From positions 2,629,001 to 2,693,000 of the forward strand of contig JAUCEF010000010.1 of NCBI GenBank assembly GCA_033558025.1: a stretch of DNA of 64,000 nucleotides. Direction: 5' to 3'. A program made the translations under genes and the position numbers. Origin of the DNA: Phytophthora sp. 'mugwort' (Eukaryota > Oomycota > Peronosporomycetes > Peronosporales > Peronosporaceae). The notes under the pieces are model-generated. The model was not told where the DNA came from and did no database searches. It saw only the letters and a list, made by a program, of their open reading frames with translations. Within the stretch, counting starts at the first letter, position 1. Each line of letters begins with the position of its first letter. This document shows, piece after piece, positions 32,959 through 43,825 of the stretch.

Positions 32959-34289
32959 GCGCTAGACGCGACTAGCAAGCGCGCTTTCTATGTTGTGCGT
33001 GTGGTACGGCTTTATTGACTTGGGATGACGTTGTCCAAGATTTTGTCCATCTCGTTAACTCGAGGGTTAATCATGTTGAAGCACACTAGGGCCTCGGTTT
33101 TAGCGTCGAGTGGAGAAATGCGAGTCAGTGCACTGACCACCGGTATGCAAGATGTACCGCTTTTCAGGAATCAAGCACATAAGTGCGCGTTTTTTATCGT
33201 CTTGAGAATGAAAATAGTCGATTTAAGCATTCCAAAGCTTTTAGCCCTAACGGCAAATTGACAGTTTCCTTTTGAATTCGGGGATTTCCTGGTAGGCGAT
33301 ATTGACAACCAGAGTGATTTATATGGCAAGGTGCTAACCAAAAACGTAGCGATATGGCAAATTTGCCGCGTTTGTTTGGCGCTAGCTCGATTAGAGAGGC
33401 TGCTTTTTACGGCGATACACCACTCCATTGATCTTTTTTTTTTACTTTTTTATGAAACTTTCGCTTTCTGCAGAGCTTTAATATATCAATGAGAAAGACT
33501 CCATCTACAAGCGGTATCAAATGTGGTTACTTATTTAGTATTTGGCTCCCTGCAGTACAGTAAACCCTACTATAATAAAACTAGGTTAAATAACGGAGGT
33601 ATTTTTGGCGATATCGCGTTGGATTTGGCACTTCAAGATGAGCGGCCCGGTCTTTTCTGCTTAGCCCTTGACGAAGAACACAAGCGAAACGCACCGAAGC
33701 AAGGTGGCCACAGCGAGTGGTAAGCCCCACTACATTGCAACACTTTAGGGCAGAGCGTGAAAGTAAATTCGCCTTTGACAGCGAACACCGAATACTCGGT
33801 CAAGAGGTTTGTTAGATCGTTGCGTGTCAACCAATGGAGCCGCTCTCCCTTTCGCCCCTGTTTAACCGCATCTTCTTATTCAAGGGTATAAAGTGCTGCA
33901 GGATATCAATTCAACAACTTTTTCTCAGTTAGCACTTCAGCAGCTATCAGAAATCACAACTCAGAATGACTGCAATGCGCTGAAAGCGAGTCTTTTTAAT
34001 CCCTGCCAAAGTTGATAAATCGAGTTATTAAATTCAGAGCGAATTAATTCAGCTTTGGCGTTTCTTTTGCGCATTGCACATGTTTTTCTGGTCTGCAGGG
34101 TCCACCCTGATCAGCGAAATGCGCATCTCACATACCAATATCCAGTCGGTAGCGACTAAAAGACCGCAGCATATCTGCACTCTGTCCCGAAAAGTTCAGT
34201 GCAATAGCCGTCTGCATCAGCTCCGTCACCGTTCATATCGCCCTCCGTCCGCCTCCTCCCCCGTCTCCATCGCTTTATTGTCCAGCTCC
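32959..34289. other. intergenic; TATA-like box, possible repeat remains
   Basis: About 1.3 kb. A minus frame at 33428-33171 and a plus frame at 33523-33723 show no family signal. GGTATAAAG at about 33884, some 400 bp before the next start codon, could be a TATA-like site for an earlier start. CAGTACAGTAAACCC at 33553 resembles a Tc1-type inverted end but I see no partner. Confidence 0.4.
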
Positions 34290-35645
34290 ATGAGCGTCCC
34301 GTCCGGCGCTGCCGCTCCGGTGCCGCTCCAGCCCACGCCCGTGCAACTTCAGACCCCCGTGGCCCCCACGCAGCTCGTGTCACCCAACAGCCCGCAGTCG
34401 CTTGAGCAGATCTTGCAGCACTTTGTGCGCGTTTACGAGGAGCGGCTGCTCGTGGACATCGCCGCCAACCTGTACCGCGAGTTCGCACGTGGCGGCGGCA
34501 TCCAGCGCGAAGATATCGGAAAGTTGCTGTCTCATTTCCCGCCCAAGGTCGTTGAAGGCGTGTTCGTCCGCTATGATCAGGCCGGCCGCGGTGTCGTGGA
34601 CGCGCGCGCCTTCCTGGCGCTCGTGCGGTACCTGAACTTTGGCAACGGCTTTTGCGACTCGTGCTTCGCTCCCATTGGCGAGCACGAGCGTGGCTTCATG
34701 TGCTTGGAATGCAGGGCCGGAGGGTATATCCTCTGTGCCAGATGCTACCCGCGAGGCGTGAGTGGCGAGGTGCATCCGCCGAACCACCGCTTTGTGCCTG
34801 CCCACGAGATGCTGGAAATGCTGGCGCCCCCGCCCGAGGACAGAGACCAATTGCCTAATGGCGTGGGCGTGTTCCTGCGCACTCACATCGCCACGCTCTT
34901 CGCGCAGATGGACACGAACCGAGACGGTCGCATCACACAGAACGAGTTCCGTGCCTTCCAGAGAGCGCAGGGCTGTGCGGATAGCTACATCGATTTTTTG
35001 CTGAGCTTTGGAGGAAGCCCGGACGGGATGATCTCCAAGAAGGAGCTGTTATATCTCGTTACAGGACAGAAGATGACGCGACAGTGCGACGAATGCGCTG
35101 CGCTCAAGTTTGTCGGACAGGACCAGATCCTCTCATGTTTAGAGTGCTTAAGCGATTATGACTGCTGTGTGAGTTGCTGGCAAAGTGGAAGATGCCAGCA
35201 TGAACACGCCAACTTCCGAATGGCTGAGCCATTCCAACTGCGGTTCGCAGGGTTGTGCTATCGTTACTCGCACGACGACTTGTGGCTCCTCTCTGTAGGC
35301 AGCTACGAGCTATGGGCGCCCTATGAGCCCTTCCTCGGCGAGAAGCTGCGTGTATACGCGAGGCTGGGTCCGCCTCAAGCGTATGGCCACTACATGCTGC
35401 CCAAGTTCACACAGTCACAGTCGGCAGCTTTTTTCGAGCGACACTATGGCGCCGCTATGACGACGAGCAATGCATCAAGCAGCAGCGGACCTCACCAGCA
35501 AAGTTCTCATGGCGACATGTTCAATACGGGCCTCGACATTTTCAGCGAGCAGATCCCAGACTTTACCCAGGACACGACACCAGCTCCGCCGCAGCTGTTC
35601 GATTGGGCTGGCGCTACGGGTGAAGTGCTTTCGTGGTTTTACTAG
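34290..35645 (+). CDS. EF-hand protein with two ZZ-like zinc fingers
   Basis: The frame is open further upstream, but the ATG at 34290 (MSVPSGAAAPVP) is the likely start: 451 aa. After a Pro/Val-rich head and a helical region comes a first Cys-rich finger (about 122-170), FCDSCFAPIGEHERGFMCLE then LCARCYP. An EF-hand loop at 208-219 (DTNRDGRITQNE) has all calcium ligands in place. A second, weaker EF-like loop follows (SPDGMISKKEL). A second finger starts at about 266 (QCDECAAL, LSCLECLSDYDCCVSCW). The C-terminal third has no known domain (LRVYARLGPPQAYGHYML). ZZ fingers usually bind proteins, so this could be a calcium-responsive scaffold. The stop TAG is followed directly by an in-frame ATG and 116 more codons. 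Confidence 0.8.
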   Translation: MSVPSGAAAPVPLQPTPVQLQTPVAPTQLVSPNSPQSLEQILQHFVRVYEERLLVDIAANLYREFARGGGIQREDIGKLLSHFPPKVVEGVFVRYDQAGRGVVDARAFLALVRYLNFGNGFCDSCFAPIGEHERGFMCLECRAGGYILCARCYPRGVSGEVHPPNHRFVPAHEMLEMLAPPPEDRDQLPNGVGVFLRTHIATLFAQMDTNRDGRITQNEFRAFQRAQGCADSYIDFLLSFGGSPDGMISKKELLYLVTGQKMTRQCDECAALKFVGQDQILSCLECLSDYDCCVSCWQSGRCQHEHANFRMAEPFQLRFAGLCYRYSHDDLWLLSVGSYELWAPYEPFLGEKLRVYARLGPPQAYGHYMLPKFTQSQSAAFFERHYGAAMTTSNASSSSGPHQQSSHGDMFNTGLDIFSEQIPDFTQDTTPAPPQLFDWAGATGEVLSWFY

Positions 35646-35996
35646 ATGCGAGGCGGCGGGAACAACCCGGACAGAAGGCTTCCGATTTTAGACATTTCGC
35701 CACGGATGTGGACGTATTACCCAGAGGAATCGCGCCAGCCCAGAAGATATTGCATACATTTATCGCCGTCAGCTTCAGTAAGAATACATGGATCTAGTTT
35801 GTGGTGGGCTCACCGACCAACCGAAATGAGTGGAGATCTGCAGCTATTGAATGTCGCGCACACGATCAGAATGCTTACACAATCATTAGAGGAGCTGCAC
35901 CATCATATCGAGCTTCTCGCACTTTTCTTTTTTTTAGACCCGAAATCTGAAAACCCGAAGAGACCACACAGTGGAGGTGTGTTGTTGCCGCGCTAG
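35646..35996 (+). other. in-frame open extension after the EF-hand gene stop
   Basis: The TAG ending the EF-hand gene (35643-35645) is followed at once by ATG in the same frame and 116 codons without a stop. The first part has Arg and Pro (RMWTYYPEESRQPRRY), the second a possible amphipathic helix (IRMLTQSLEELHHHIELLAL). It may be 3' UTR open by chance, a separate small ORF, or a readthrough tail. I favour UTR. Confidence 0.25.
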
Positions 35997-36184
35997 TACA
36001 GAGGAGAAGGCGAGAGAATCGTCGTGCAATCACCACAACCATTGAAACACCAAGCTTTTTTGTGCTAGTTACGCTGTTGTACTAGAAAGACCGGATTTTG
36101 TCGTTTCTTCCATTCCCACCTTTTTGGCCCATTTTCTTCCTTTTCTTACAGGCGCGGCCTGTTAAATACTACCACTCCACTCCA

Positions 36185-36234
36185 GAATAAGAGGTCTCTA
36201 GGCTTTTTTTATTGTTCCTGAATAAGAGGTCTCT
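36185..36234. repeat. two direct copies of a 15-bp repeat near the mariner end
   Basis: GAATAAGAGGTCTCT occurs at 36185-36199 and 36220-36234, separated by a T-rich spacer. It lies just past the C-terminal end of the mariner pseudogene, where a terminal or subterminal repeat would be expected. No matching inverted copy was found at the other end. Confidence 0.5.
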
Positions 36235-36248
36235 TTTTTAGACTTAAT

Positions 36249-37540
36249 CTAACTATAGTAGGGTGTGCTGGACGGGGGTGAAGCCGCGATGATAGCGGTT
36301 GTTTTCGGAAAGCAACAGACACGAACGGGGATTCTTCCCTCCCGCTGCTTGCCCATGTGAGGCTGCTTATAGTCGTTGTCGTAGTCGGCTTGAACACACA
36401 AGTCCATGCAAGTCTGCAAGCTGAGGAACGCAGCATTCGAAACGCGAGGTGGAAGCTCCCAATACGCCTCCTTCGTTGCGGTAATCAATTCCTCGATGTT
36501 ACGCGCTGTTTTTTTCTCTCTTTGCCAAGCCTCGATAGCTGTGAAAATCCTTAAGTCACAACTGTTCAAGTCGGGACTGTTAGGCGGTTAGTACCGCAGT
36601 TTCACCTTGCCGCCACAGCGTTCCACAACAGCAGCAAACTCGGGGTATGATGGTGGAATGTGGGCTGGGGCATTGCCCTGCTGGATCACGACACGCTCAA
36701 GGCTTGGCATCTAGCGCGGATAGAGGGCAGCACCTCTGTAATCAGCTTCTCTCTGTAGGTCGACTTCGTAACGGACACCTCTTTCGTCTCCAGGGTGCCG
36801 GCTGGTCTGCGTTTACTAGAGCGTACAGCTGTAACTTGCTCGGGGAAGGCCCCAATGCCGAGTTGACCATCGAACTGCTCGCCGTCGGGTCCATAGCGTG
36901 GTCTCCCGACTGCAGCCATCGTCACGACGCGTGACGAACCGCCTGCTTTTGACTCTCCGCATAGACGCCTGCTCATCGGGTAGCAAGAGGAATCGGCGGT
37001 GTGGTTGCGTAATATAAAAAAATATTTTCATCCACGTAAATCGTGTTGAGCATGCACGAGTACTGCATGGTGCTCCGATAAATGTGGGCCTTGCAAAATA
37101 CTAGCCTTCCATGCTGGTTGTTCTCGGTTAACCACGGACGAAGGACTCTGCTGTGAGAGCACAGGTTTCCCCGCTGCAGCTCACGGAGCAGCGTAGTAGG
37201 AGGAAGGCCGCATGCAGCAGCTGCTGCGCGACATGTAGACCGGCGGTCGACTGGGGTGCTCCACAGCAGCTCAAGCTGCTGGATGCGGTCCCGGTGTCTG
37301 CGGCCGCGTAGTGCATCCGAGCTGTAGCTCGGTAGACGCCGGACTGTCGCCATTCTAGCTCAGCACGCTTCCACACTCGATGAACAGTATTGGGGTGGAG
37401 GCCGAAAACCACGGCAACCTCTGCCTTTGCTCCCTTGCGTTGTGCATCCCCATTCAATCATTTCAACAAAGCTTGCACTACCTGGTCGCGCTCACGATCC
37501 GTCAAGATCCTAGTACGCTGATACGACGAAGGGTCCAGGT
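36249..37540 (-). pseudogene. Tc1/mariner (DD34D) transposase, inactive
   Basis: Minus-strand frames read in order. A helix-turn-helix start (AEVAVVFGLHPNTVHRVW, near 37430) comes first. Then LPPTTLLRELQRGNL, and YVDENIF with the first catalytic Asp near 37035. Next are MRRVKSRRFVT, then GTLETKEVSVTKSTYREKLI. QQGNAPAH follows at about 36685, where the family has QQDN. Last is NSPDLNSCDLRIF with the third Asp. The spacing between positions two and three is exactly 34, as in mariner. Lesions: Asp to Gly at the second catalytic residue (GAC to GGC), a TAA between the last two Asp, and several frame changes. Upstream, 42-bp tandem repeats at 37670-37752 may be part of the element. Confidence 0.75.
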
Positions 37541-37669
37541 GGGCGTGGCTACGGTCCCCAACATCACGGCCGCCACGGACGTTCCCGACGTCATGAGCAT
37601 AGCCGACATTGGCGTTCCGCCGAGCGTGGACACGCCCGACAGCATTACGTCCAGCAGCGTCGTGGCCAG

Positions 37670-37752
37670 CGTCGTGACCGGCACCGCAGATGTCGGGGTC
37701 GGAGGCAGCAGCGTCGTGACCGGCAACGCGGACGTCGGGGTCGGCGGCATGG
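37670..37752. repeat. tandem 42-bp repeat, two copies
   Basis: GCGTCGTGACCGGCA begins copies at 37670-37710 and 37711-37752, with a few substitutions. Either strand would code for a short Val/Thr/Gly- or Pro/Thr-rich repeat. It lies upstream of the mariner frame and its role is unknown. Confidence 0.6.
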
Positions 37753-37963
37753 TGGTGGGCATCACAGCGGCGAGCGGGCTAATCCTTGAAGGGGCACTTG
37801 AGGGAGGAGGAGCGAAATGTTTAATGAGTTGTTCCTTCTGACAGCGGAAGTCCCCTGAAGCGGAGCAGTTAGTCGGTTTGGCACCAAATCTTGGCACCTG
37901 AACAAGTTGAACACACCAAACGAATGGTGGCGACGAAGTTGCGTGTTTTGGAACTAGTTTCAC

Positions 37964-40347
37964 TTGTATCTGTTACGGGATCGGTATGGGACGAAGTATA
38001 GGCGCCGCAATGGCTGATTGACCGGCGCCGGCGTGTCGAAGCAAGCTGGAACATAGAGTCTCACAACAGATTTCGCCCACCCTCACTCAAGCACCACCAC
38101 AGCCATCATCATGGCCAAACCACTGCCTCGCTCAAAACGAAGCTGACCGACGTCCAGCGGCACCAAAGAGGAGGAATGAGATATTGCACGCTGTCAGCTT
38201 GCGCTCGGCGGCGGCAGCAAGGGCTGGTGAGTTGGTTTTAGTTAGTACATCATGGGATACATGTACATGATCAAAATAACGTTTGACCGTACTGGTCGTA
38301 AGTTATTTACCTTTTTGTGCTGATCCATTATCAATACTTAAGTAAGTACTATTTTCACTTCTATGTATTTAGTATTCGGAGGCCTGTACTGTACAGTATA
38401 CCGTTAACCAGATACCGTCAACACTCTTTGATTATTAGTACATGCTGTACCCCTTCCCCGCGCCGCACCTTTGTCCGTCGTACTGTACATGTACAACGCA
38501 GTCACCGCCACTGATGTCGGTGGATTGCATCTTCAACTGTTATGTTGCTCTAATCGCTTTAAGTTCCGAAGGCAACATTGTCACGGGCAGTCATTCCGAA
38601 CGGCATAACGACACGTAAGAAGAATGAGGACCGGACATTGTAAGCATTAGCGAAGCCGGCGGCTTAGCCAGCGACCGGCGACGGAAATGTATCCTGCGAC
38701 AACCAAAGCAGCACCCCGCAGCTGGTCAAATGATACAGTACACGCCGCCGAAATAGTTCAAGTTTGCAAATATTTAAGTCTTCCCGTCGTTTGATAAAAA
38801 TACCGGCAACTCCGCTAACTGACTCGGCTATTGAGGGAAGCACACGCCCTTCGCCCTTCCCCGAAGGTTGACAGGCATTTAGATGTGTATACCTGCGCGC
38901 CACCTGCTTAACGGTAACTACGGCGTTAAACGCCAACCGAAGAAGGTATGAGTCACAGCGGACTGTAAGTTACAGTGTAACGGCCATCCTTGCGCACATG
39001 CCCGAATCCACCGTGCAAAGCTTCAGAGCGAGTTTACACAAAGGTTTCGGCCAGACTTTTCTCGATGGATCCGCACTGGCCTTCTCTGCCTCCGATGTAT
39101 CCCCGAGGATTCACTGGAGCGCGTCTGTCGCCGATGAAGAGCAGCGGCGACTGCATTGACGCGAGAATGTCTCGAGATTCCACGCGGTTGATCTCAATTC
39201 GATAAAATCAGCAGATGCAGTTGCTGAGGCGAGACTGTCCACGCTAATATCTATCATAGAATCACCAGATGCGGTTGCCAAGTTACGGCTGCGATATCCA
39301 TATCATCGTGAGCCTCGTCATGGAGTCCATGATGAACGTCATGCCTAGAGCTCGATGAGCGGCAGCGCCTGCATCATAAGATGTATGCGCGAGATACGAT
39401 TCGCATCGCGGGTTGGATATTCATGAAATGATTGTTCCTATCAGCCAAATCTGCCGTGATGTGCTGTTTCAGTGGCACGATTACGCGGTGGTTGGTCTTT
39501 GCATGATGAGCAGTCCCGCCAGCAAGTTGCTGGCAGCAACGCTCGAGCCTCGAGGTCCTCGACAGGTTCCGCGCGCGCCCGCTGCCATGACAGTGAAGAC
39601 AGCAAAGCTGCTCTCTATATCCATGTACTAAGAAGCCCTTGCCGTTCGCCGCCAAGTTGAATCGGAGCGAACTTTTGAACTGTACCGCGTTCAATATCGG
39701 CAAAAGTTCAGATCGAAACACTGGCCTTAAAATGCGAAACTTAAATTAATATTAAGTTTTATAATCTAGTATAAAACATCTGCGGTGTATCATGCTCCAT
39801 CACGTTCGCCGCGGTTACATGCATTAGTCTTAGCTTAACTATCGCGTCGCGAAGGTATCGCCAACGATTCGGCAGGAGAAGGATGTGACCGCCAGCCCGG
39901 CTTTGGCTGATGTGCGAACAGCGCTTCTTTTCGCCCAGCGACCTCGACGCAGGGCGGAAGCAGTCGTAAAAAGCAAAAAAGCGCATCGTCCACCACCGTC
40001 AGCCCACCACGCAGAAAACGAACAAACCGTATTTTCGGTCTCGATCACATGCAACCCCGTTTAAACCAATACATGTGCGGACAAAGCCGCTTTAAAAGCC
40101 GAAAATGACGAATAGGAACATACCTAAAACAACTTAGTTCGGGTGTGCGACACGATGGGGTTACGCTCACGACAAAGGAAAAGGGGGGTACAGTTCGGCC
40201 GTCAGTTCCAAAAGTAACTTGCAGCGCTCGGACCTCGAAGAGCTGCTGGCGTGTGGCTTTGCAAACTGAAAGTCACACTGAGCACCCTCCCCAAAGGTTT
40301 ACGCCAACCAGTGCAGCACGTCGTGGCGACGTAGCACAGTCGACAGC
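37964..40347. other. long gene-poor stretch
   Basis: About 2.4 kb between the mariner remains and the sphingomyelinase-like gene. Short frames on both strands (for example minus 38936-38664 and 39721-39374) lack known domains. GTACTGTACAGTATAC near 38390 is partly palindromic. The last 200 bp should hold the promoter and leader of the next gene. Confidence 0.45.
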
Positions 40348-43139
40348 ATGCCCAACGTCGAGGACACGGACGTCCCTCTGCTTCAAAGCAACTCGCGCGC
40401 TCCACTCGCCAAGAGCGACCGTAAGTGGCAGCAATTCCCTTTGCGCCTGTGTCAGAGTGACTAAACCTCGTCCATTGTCCGTCTCCTCTGCCATTGCCAG
40501 CACCGACCATGACCGACATGGATGAATACATTTGCTACGGCGACCGCATCGCTTTCCTATGCGAGGGGCAGCTTCTGGCGCTCACTCGCAAACTGAACTT
40601 GAACTACCAGCAGATGGCGCTACTGGCCGCCTCCACGCTCGCCTCTGGCGGGCTCATGGGCATCGCCGGCTTCTTCGTGTGGCGCAAGGGGCTTTTCCGC
40701 AAGCGGTACGCTGCACTGTTCGGCGACGAGATCTACAACGAGGACGATCTCATTGGCCCCGAGCTCCAAGAGAGCGTGACGCTAGACCCCGTACCGCTGT
40801 TAGGTGGGAACCGGAATATCCGCAGTAAAACGCAGTCGGCTGTAACTTCCAGTCGTATCACTACCACCAGCGGCGTGGCAGGAGAGCCGGACGCACCCGT
40901 GGGTGGGTCCAAGGCAGTCCACGGCTCTGTGGCCTTTCGACTCTTCGAGTTCGACCCAAAGAAACAACAGCTCGTGTTCTCCAGTGTGGGGCTGCCTGTG
41001 AAATTCGGCACACCGCTCGTCGTGGTGCATGCGGAGACAGGACGAGCCATTAGATATTTGACACACAGAGGAGCAGTGACAATTAGCAAACCACCCGTGA
41101 ATTTGGCCTTCCACCGGCAGGTGCGCGCCAGTCTTTTCGCGATGGAGGAATCGGCTGTGCACCTGAACGCCATCAAGAGATCGAGGCCGCAATCGCTCAC
41201 GACGGCGCTTGTCTCCACCAGTACTAGCATCACTCATAACGGAGAGGCAGGAGTGTTGAGAGCGACGGTGGCGGACCCAACAAGGAGGAACGAGCAGCGA
41301 GATACTGAACAGAATGAACAGCCGATGACGCCGATCGGCCAGGGTGATTTCATGGTGGACTTGGCAGATCAAAGTCAAGACCAAGGACAGACGCTGAGTC
41401 AGCGACAAGTGCAGGTACTGACCAGTTACCCTCGAGGCAGGAAGCTGCAGAATCTCAACAATGTGCAGTCCCACAAGCAGCGTCCGCGGAGTCGTAAACA
41501 GCAGCAGTCAGCACGCTCGATGCCGTTCAGTGCTCAGCGTCGCAGCTTGGACTCAACGGCTGAGGCGTTCGAGGCTGCGATCGATGAACCTCGGACAGAA
41601 CAACCCGCACTTTCTTACGGAGACGATTCGATTGGGGCAACTGTCGTCAACATCACTGACGCTCCACACATGTCGTCGGGTCGTGGTCGTCGTCGTGCTT
41701 CGAGCTCATCGGCGTCGGCACTTCTAGGCTCGGGATCCAATGCGTTCTATCGCTCCATCTCCGAGTCCTACATGAACATGGTCTCTGACATCACCGACAC
41801 TTTACAACAGCAACGTGACCGTCAGCGCGACCGCCAGGAGTTACGACGTCGCCAGAAAGTGCTGATGAAAGACTTGCCCAACATGTCGTTCAATAACCCT
41901 CTGGGCAAGTATTACGTGGCGACAGTTGAGCCAGTCCGTCACCAAACAAGTGGCAGCAACTACCGCCTTCCAGTGGCTCCGAGCGACGAGTATCTGCGCT
42001 GGGGACAACCCATGTCACTTGTGGCGAAGTATAACGGGCGTGCATGCGGCATTCGCCCTCGCGAGTATTACAAAGACAGCGACTTGTACTTGACGACGGA
42101 GGCAATGCCGACTACTATTGTGCCGTTGCGTGAAGATGGCGATCTCAAGTGCATGGCAAAGGAGTCGACGCGGTATCTCGCGCACTTGGAGAAACGCCAG
42201 GTGAATCTGAGTGTGGGTACTTACAATGTGTGGATGATGCCACGAAAAGTGAGCGCGTTTACGAGTTGTTCTCCTAAGAAGAACACCCGGGCGCGCTTGA
42301 TTGGTGATTTGTTGCCTCCATGTGACATTTGGGTCTTGACAGAGTGCTTTGACTATCGTGCGCGTGACATTTTGCTGGATCGGATGTCAGAGGCTGGTTA
42401 TTTCTTCTTTTCACCGACCGTGGGCCACAAACGCATGAACAAGTCCAACATGCGAAAATTGCTCAACGGAGGTGTGCTGGTAGCCAGTAAGTACCCGATT
42501 ATTACCGTTCGGGTGAAGTTGTTTGAAGGTGCTTGTGCTGGTGCCGACAAACTGGCCGACAAGGGAGTTCTGTACTGCAAGATTTTAAAAGACGGACTGC
42601 TGGTTCATGTTTTCTCGACCCACCTGCAAGCGTGGAATGACCCGCTTTCTAGGACCATGCGCAAATTGCAGATGGAAATGGTCGCAAATTTTATGCGTGC
42701 CATGGAAATTGACGAGATGAACGATGTCGTGTTGTTTGTAGGAGACTTGAATGTCAACTACTGGCTGAACAAGACAAATCAGGAGTACGATGAGATGTTG
42801 AACACGTTCGAAGCCAAAGACCCATCGGTTGTGCAACCGCGAAAACTCGGTAACGCGTCCGATTTTGATAAGAAAGAGTCGGCGGCAGAGTTCAAGCACT
42901 TGCGCAAGTACAGCTTTGATCCACGTGTTAACGCTTTGGCTGCTGATGGTTTGAGTACGGACGGTAGTCTGGAATTGTTGGACTACATTCTCTACTCACG
43001 TACACATCGTCAGCCCGAGACCGCATCGAGTTGGGTCCAGCCACTGACCACGACCCAGCCGTGGATGTGGCGCAGTCAACCTCAGTACAATCTGTCGGAC
43101 CACTTCCCGGTTGTGAGCGAGTTCACCTTCGACATGTAG
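40348..43139 (+). CDS. neutral-sphingomyelinase-like EEP phosphodiesterase, membrane-anchored
   Basis: Exon 40348-40420 starts MPNVEDTDVPLLQSNSRAP. An 80-nt intron (GTAAGT donor, GCCAG acceptor at 40500) leads to exon 40501-43139, and the join keeps frame: 903 aa. One membrane helix lies near residues 65-90 (LLAASTLASGGLMGIAGFFV), followed by a charged stretch (WRKGLFRKR). The middle is a long Gln/Ser/Arg-rich region, with a possible lipid-contact start (FRLFEFDPKKQQLVFSS). From about residue 596 an endonuclease/exonuclease/phosphatase domain shows TYNVWMMP (Asn600), LTECFD (metal Glu), FSTHLQAW, VGDLNVN, LDYILYS and LSDHFPVV, the set found in nSMase. Such enzymes cut sphingomyelin or related phospholipids; the substrate here is inferred. 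In oomycetes the natural lipid may be a phosphoethanolamine ceramide. Confidence 0.85.
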
Positions 43140-43229
43140 ATCGTGAGCATGGCAAGAATTGAAGAGCGACGCTGAAAGTGTGCGCGTCCATTGTCAGGAG
43201 AGTTTTGATGCTCCTGTGTGGGAAAGTCG

Positions 43230-43442
43230 ATGAGACTGTCGATTGTAGTATTTGCGTGTTGTGTATGTTTTGCTATTTTATCGCAAGTAGTATATTATGA
43301 TAATTCAAGAAGTACTTTTTTGAAGTATGTCAGTGAGAGGGCTCTGGAAGTTGAAGGTGGTTCCGATCGCACATCTAGATCAAACCATTTATGCAGATTG
43401 CTCGACCACGCAACGAATGCTGCTCTACCACCCAGGAAATGA
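43230..43442 (+). CDS. possible small secreted peptide
   Basis: ATG at 43230 gives 70 aa: MRLSIVVFACCVCFAILSQV, a clear hydrophobic signal-peptide-like start, then a hydrophilic tail (YDNSRSTFLKYVSERALEVE) with a few Cys and Arg. The start resembles oomycete effector leaders, but there is no RXLR or EER motif and no Cys pattern. It lies 90 bp after the sphingomyelinase-like stop, so it could be 3' UTR or a decayed effector. No promoter or homology evidence. Confidence 0.3.
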   Translation: MRLSIVVFACCVCFAILSQVVYYDNSRSTFLKYVSERALEVEGGSDRTSRSNHLCRLLDHATNAALPPRK

Positions 43443-43538
43443 AGTAATACGCTTGAATATCGTCAGGCATGAATGATAGCAGTGCTGTTCCTGATTGCTG
43501 AATGTACAGTATTCGCCATACTCAAACGACTGTATTTT

Positions 43539-43597
43539 TTGTGCACTGTACTTCTTTTTTTCAAAGATTGTGCATTGTACTTCTTTTTTCTTAAAGA
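43539..43597. repeat. imperfect tandem repeat, about 29 bp, two copies
   Basis: TTGTGCACTGTACTTC plus a T run and CAAAGA is followed directly by TTGTGCATTGTACTTC plus a T run and TTAAAGA. A simple local duplication. Confidence 0.6.
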
Positions 43598-43825
43598 ATT
43601 GGGCAACACGTTGTAAATGGTGTTTGGAGCACATACGATTGAGGAGCACCGGTACAAGTCAGCTCGTCAAGCAGCAGTTGGTCGGACCAAATGATGTGAA
43701 TGAAAGCCACCGAAAAACAATTTTCCACATGTACTGAATCGGTCTCTCCTTTCCGTGCTCTATATCAGCGCCCCGAGCTTTGCTGCAGCGATTGCGTCTG
43801 AGTTGAAGAGGCCAACGAGCGTTTT

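Noticed and set aside
33553..33620. Tc1-type transposon end (CAGTACAGTAAACCC)
   Set aside because: No inverted partner was found within several kb.
43230..43442. RXLR effector
   Set aside because: The leader looks secretory, but no RXLR or EER motif follows. I kept it only as a possible secreted peptide.
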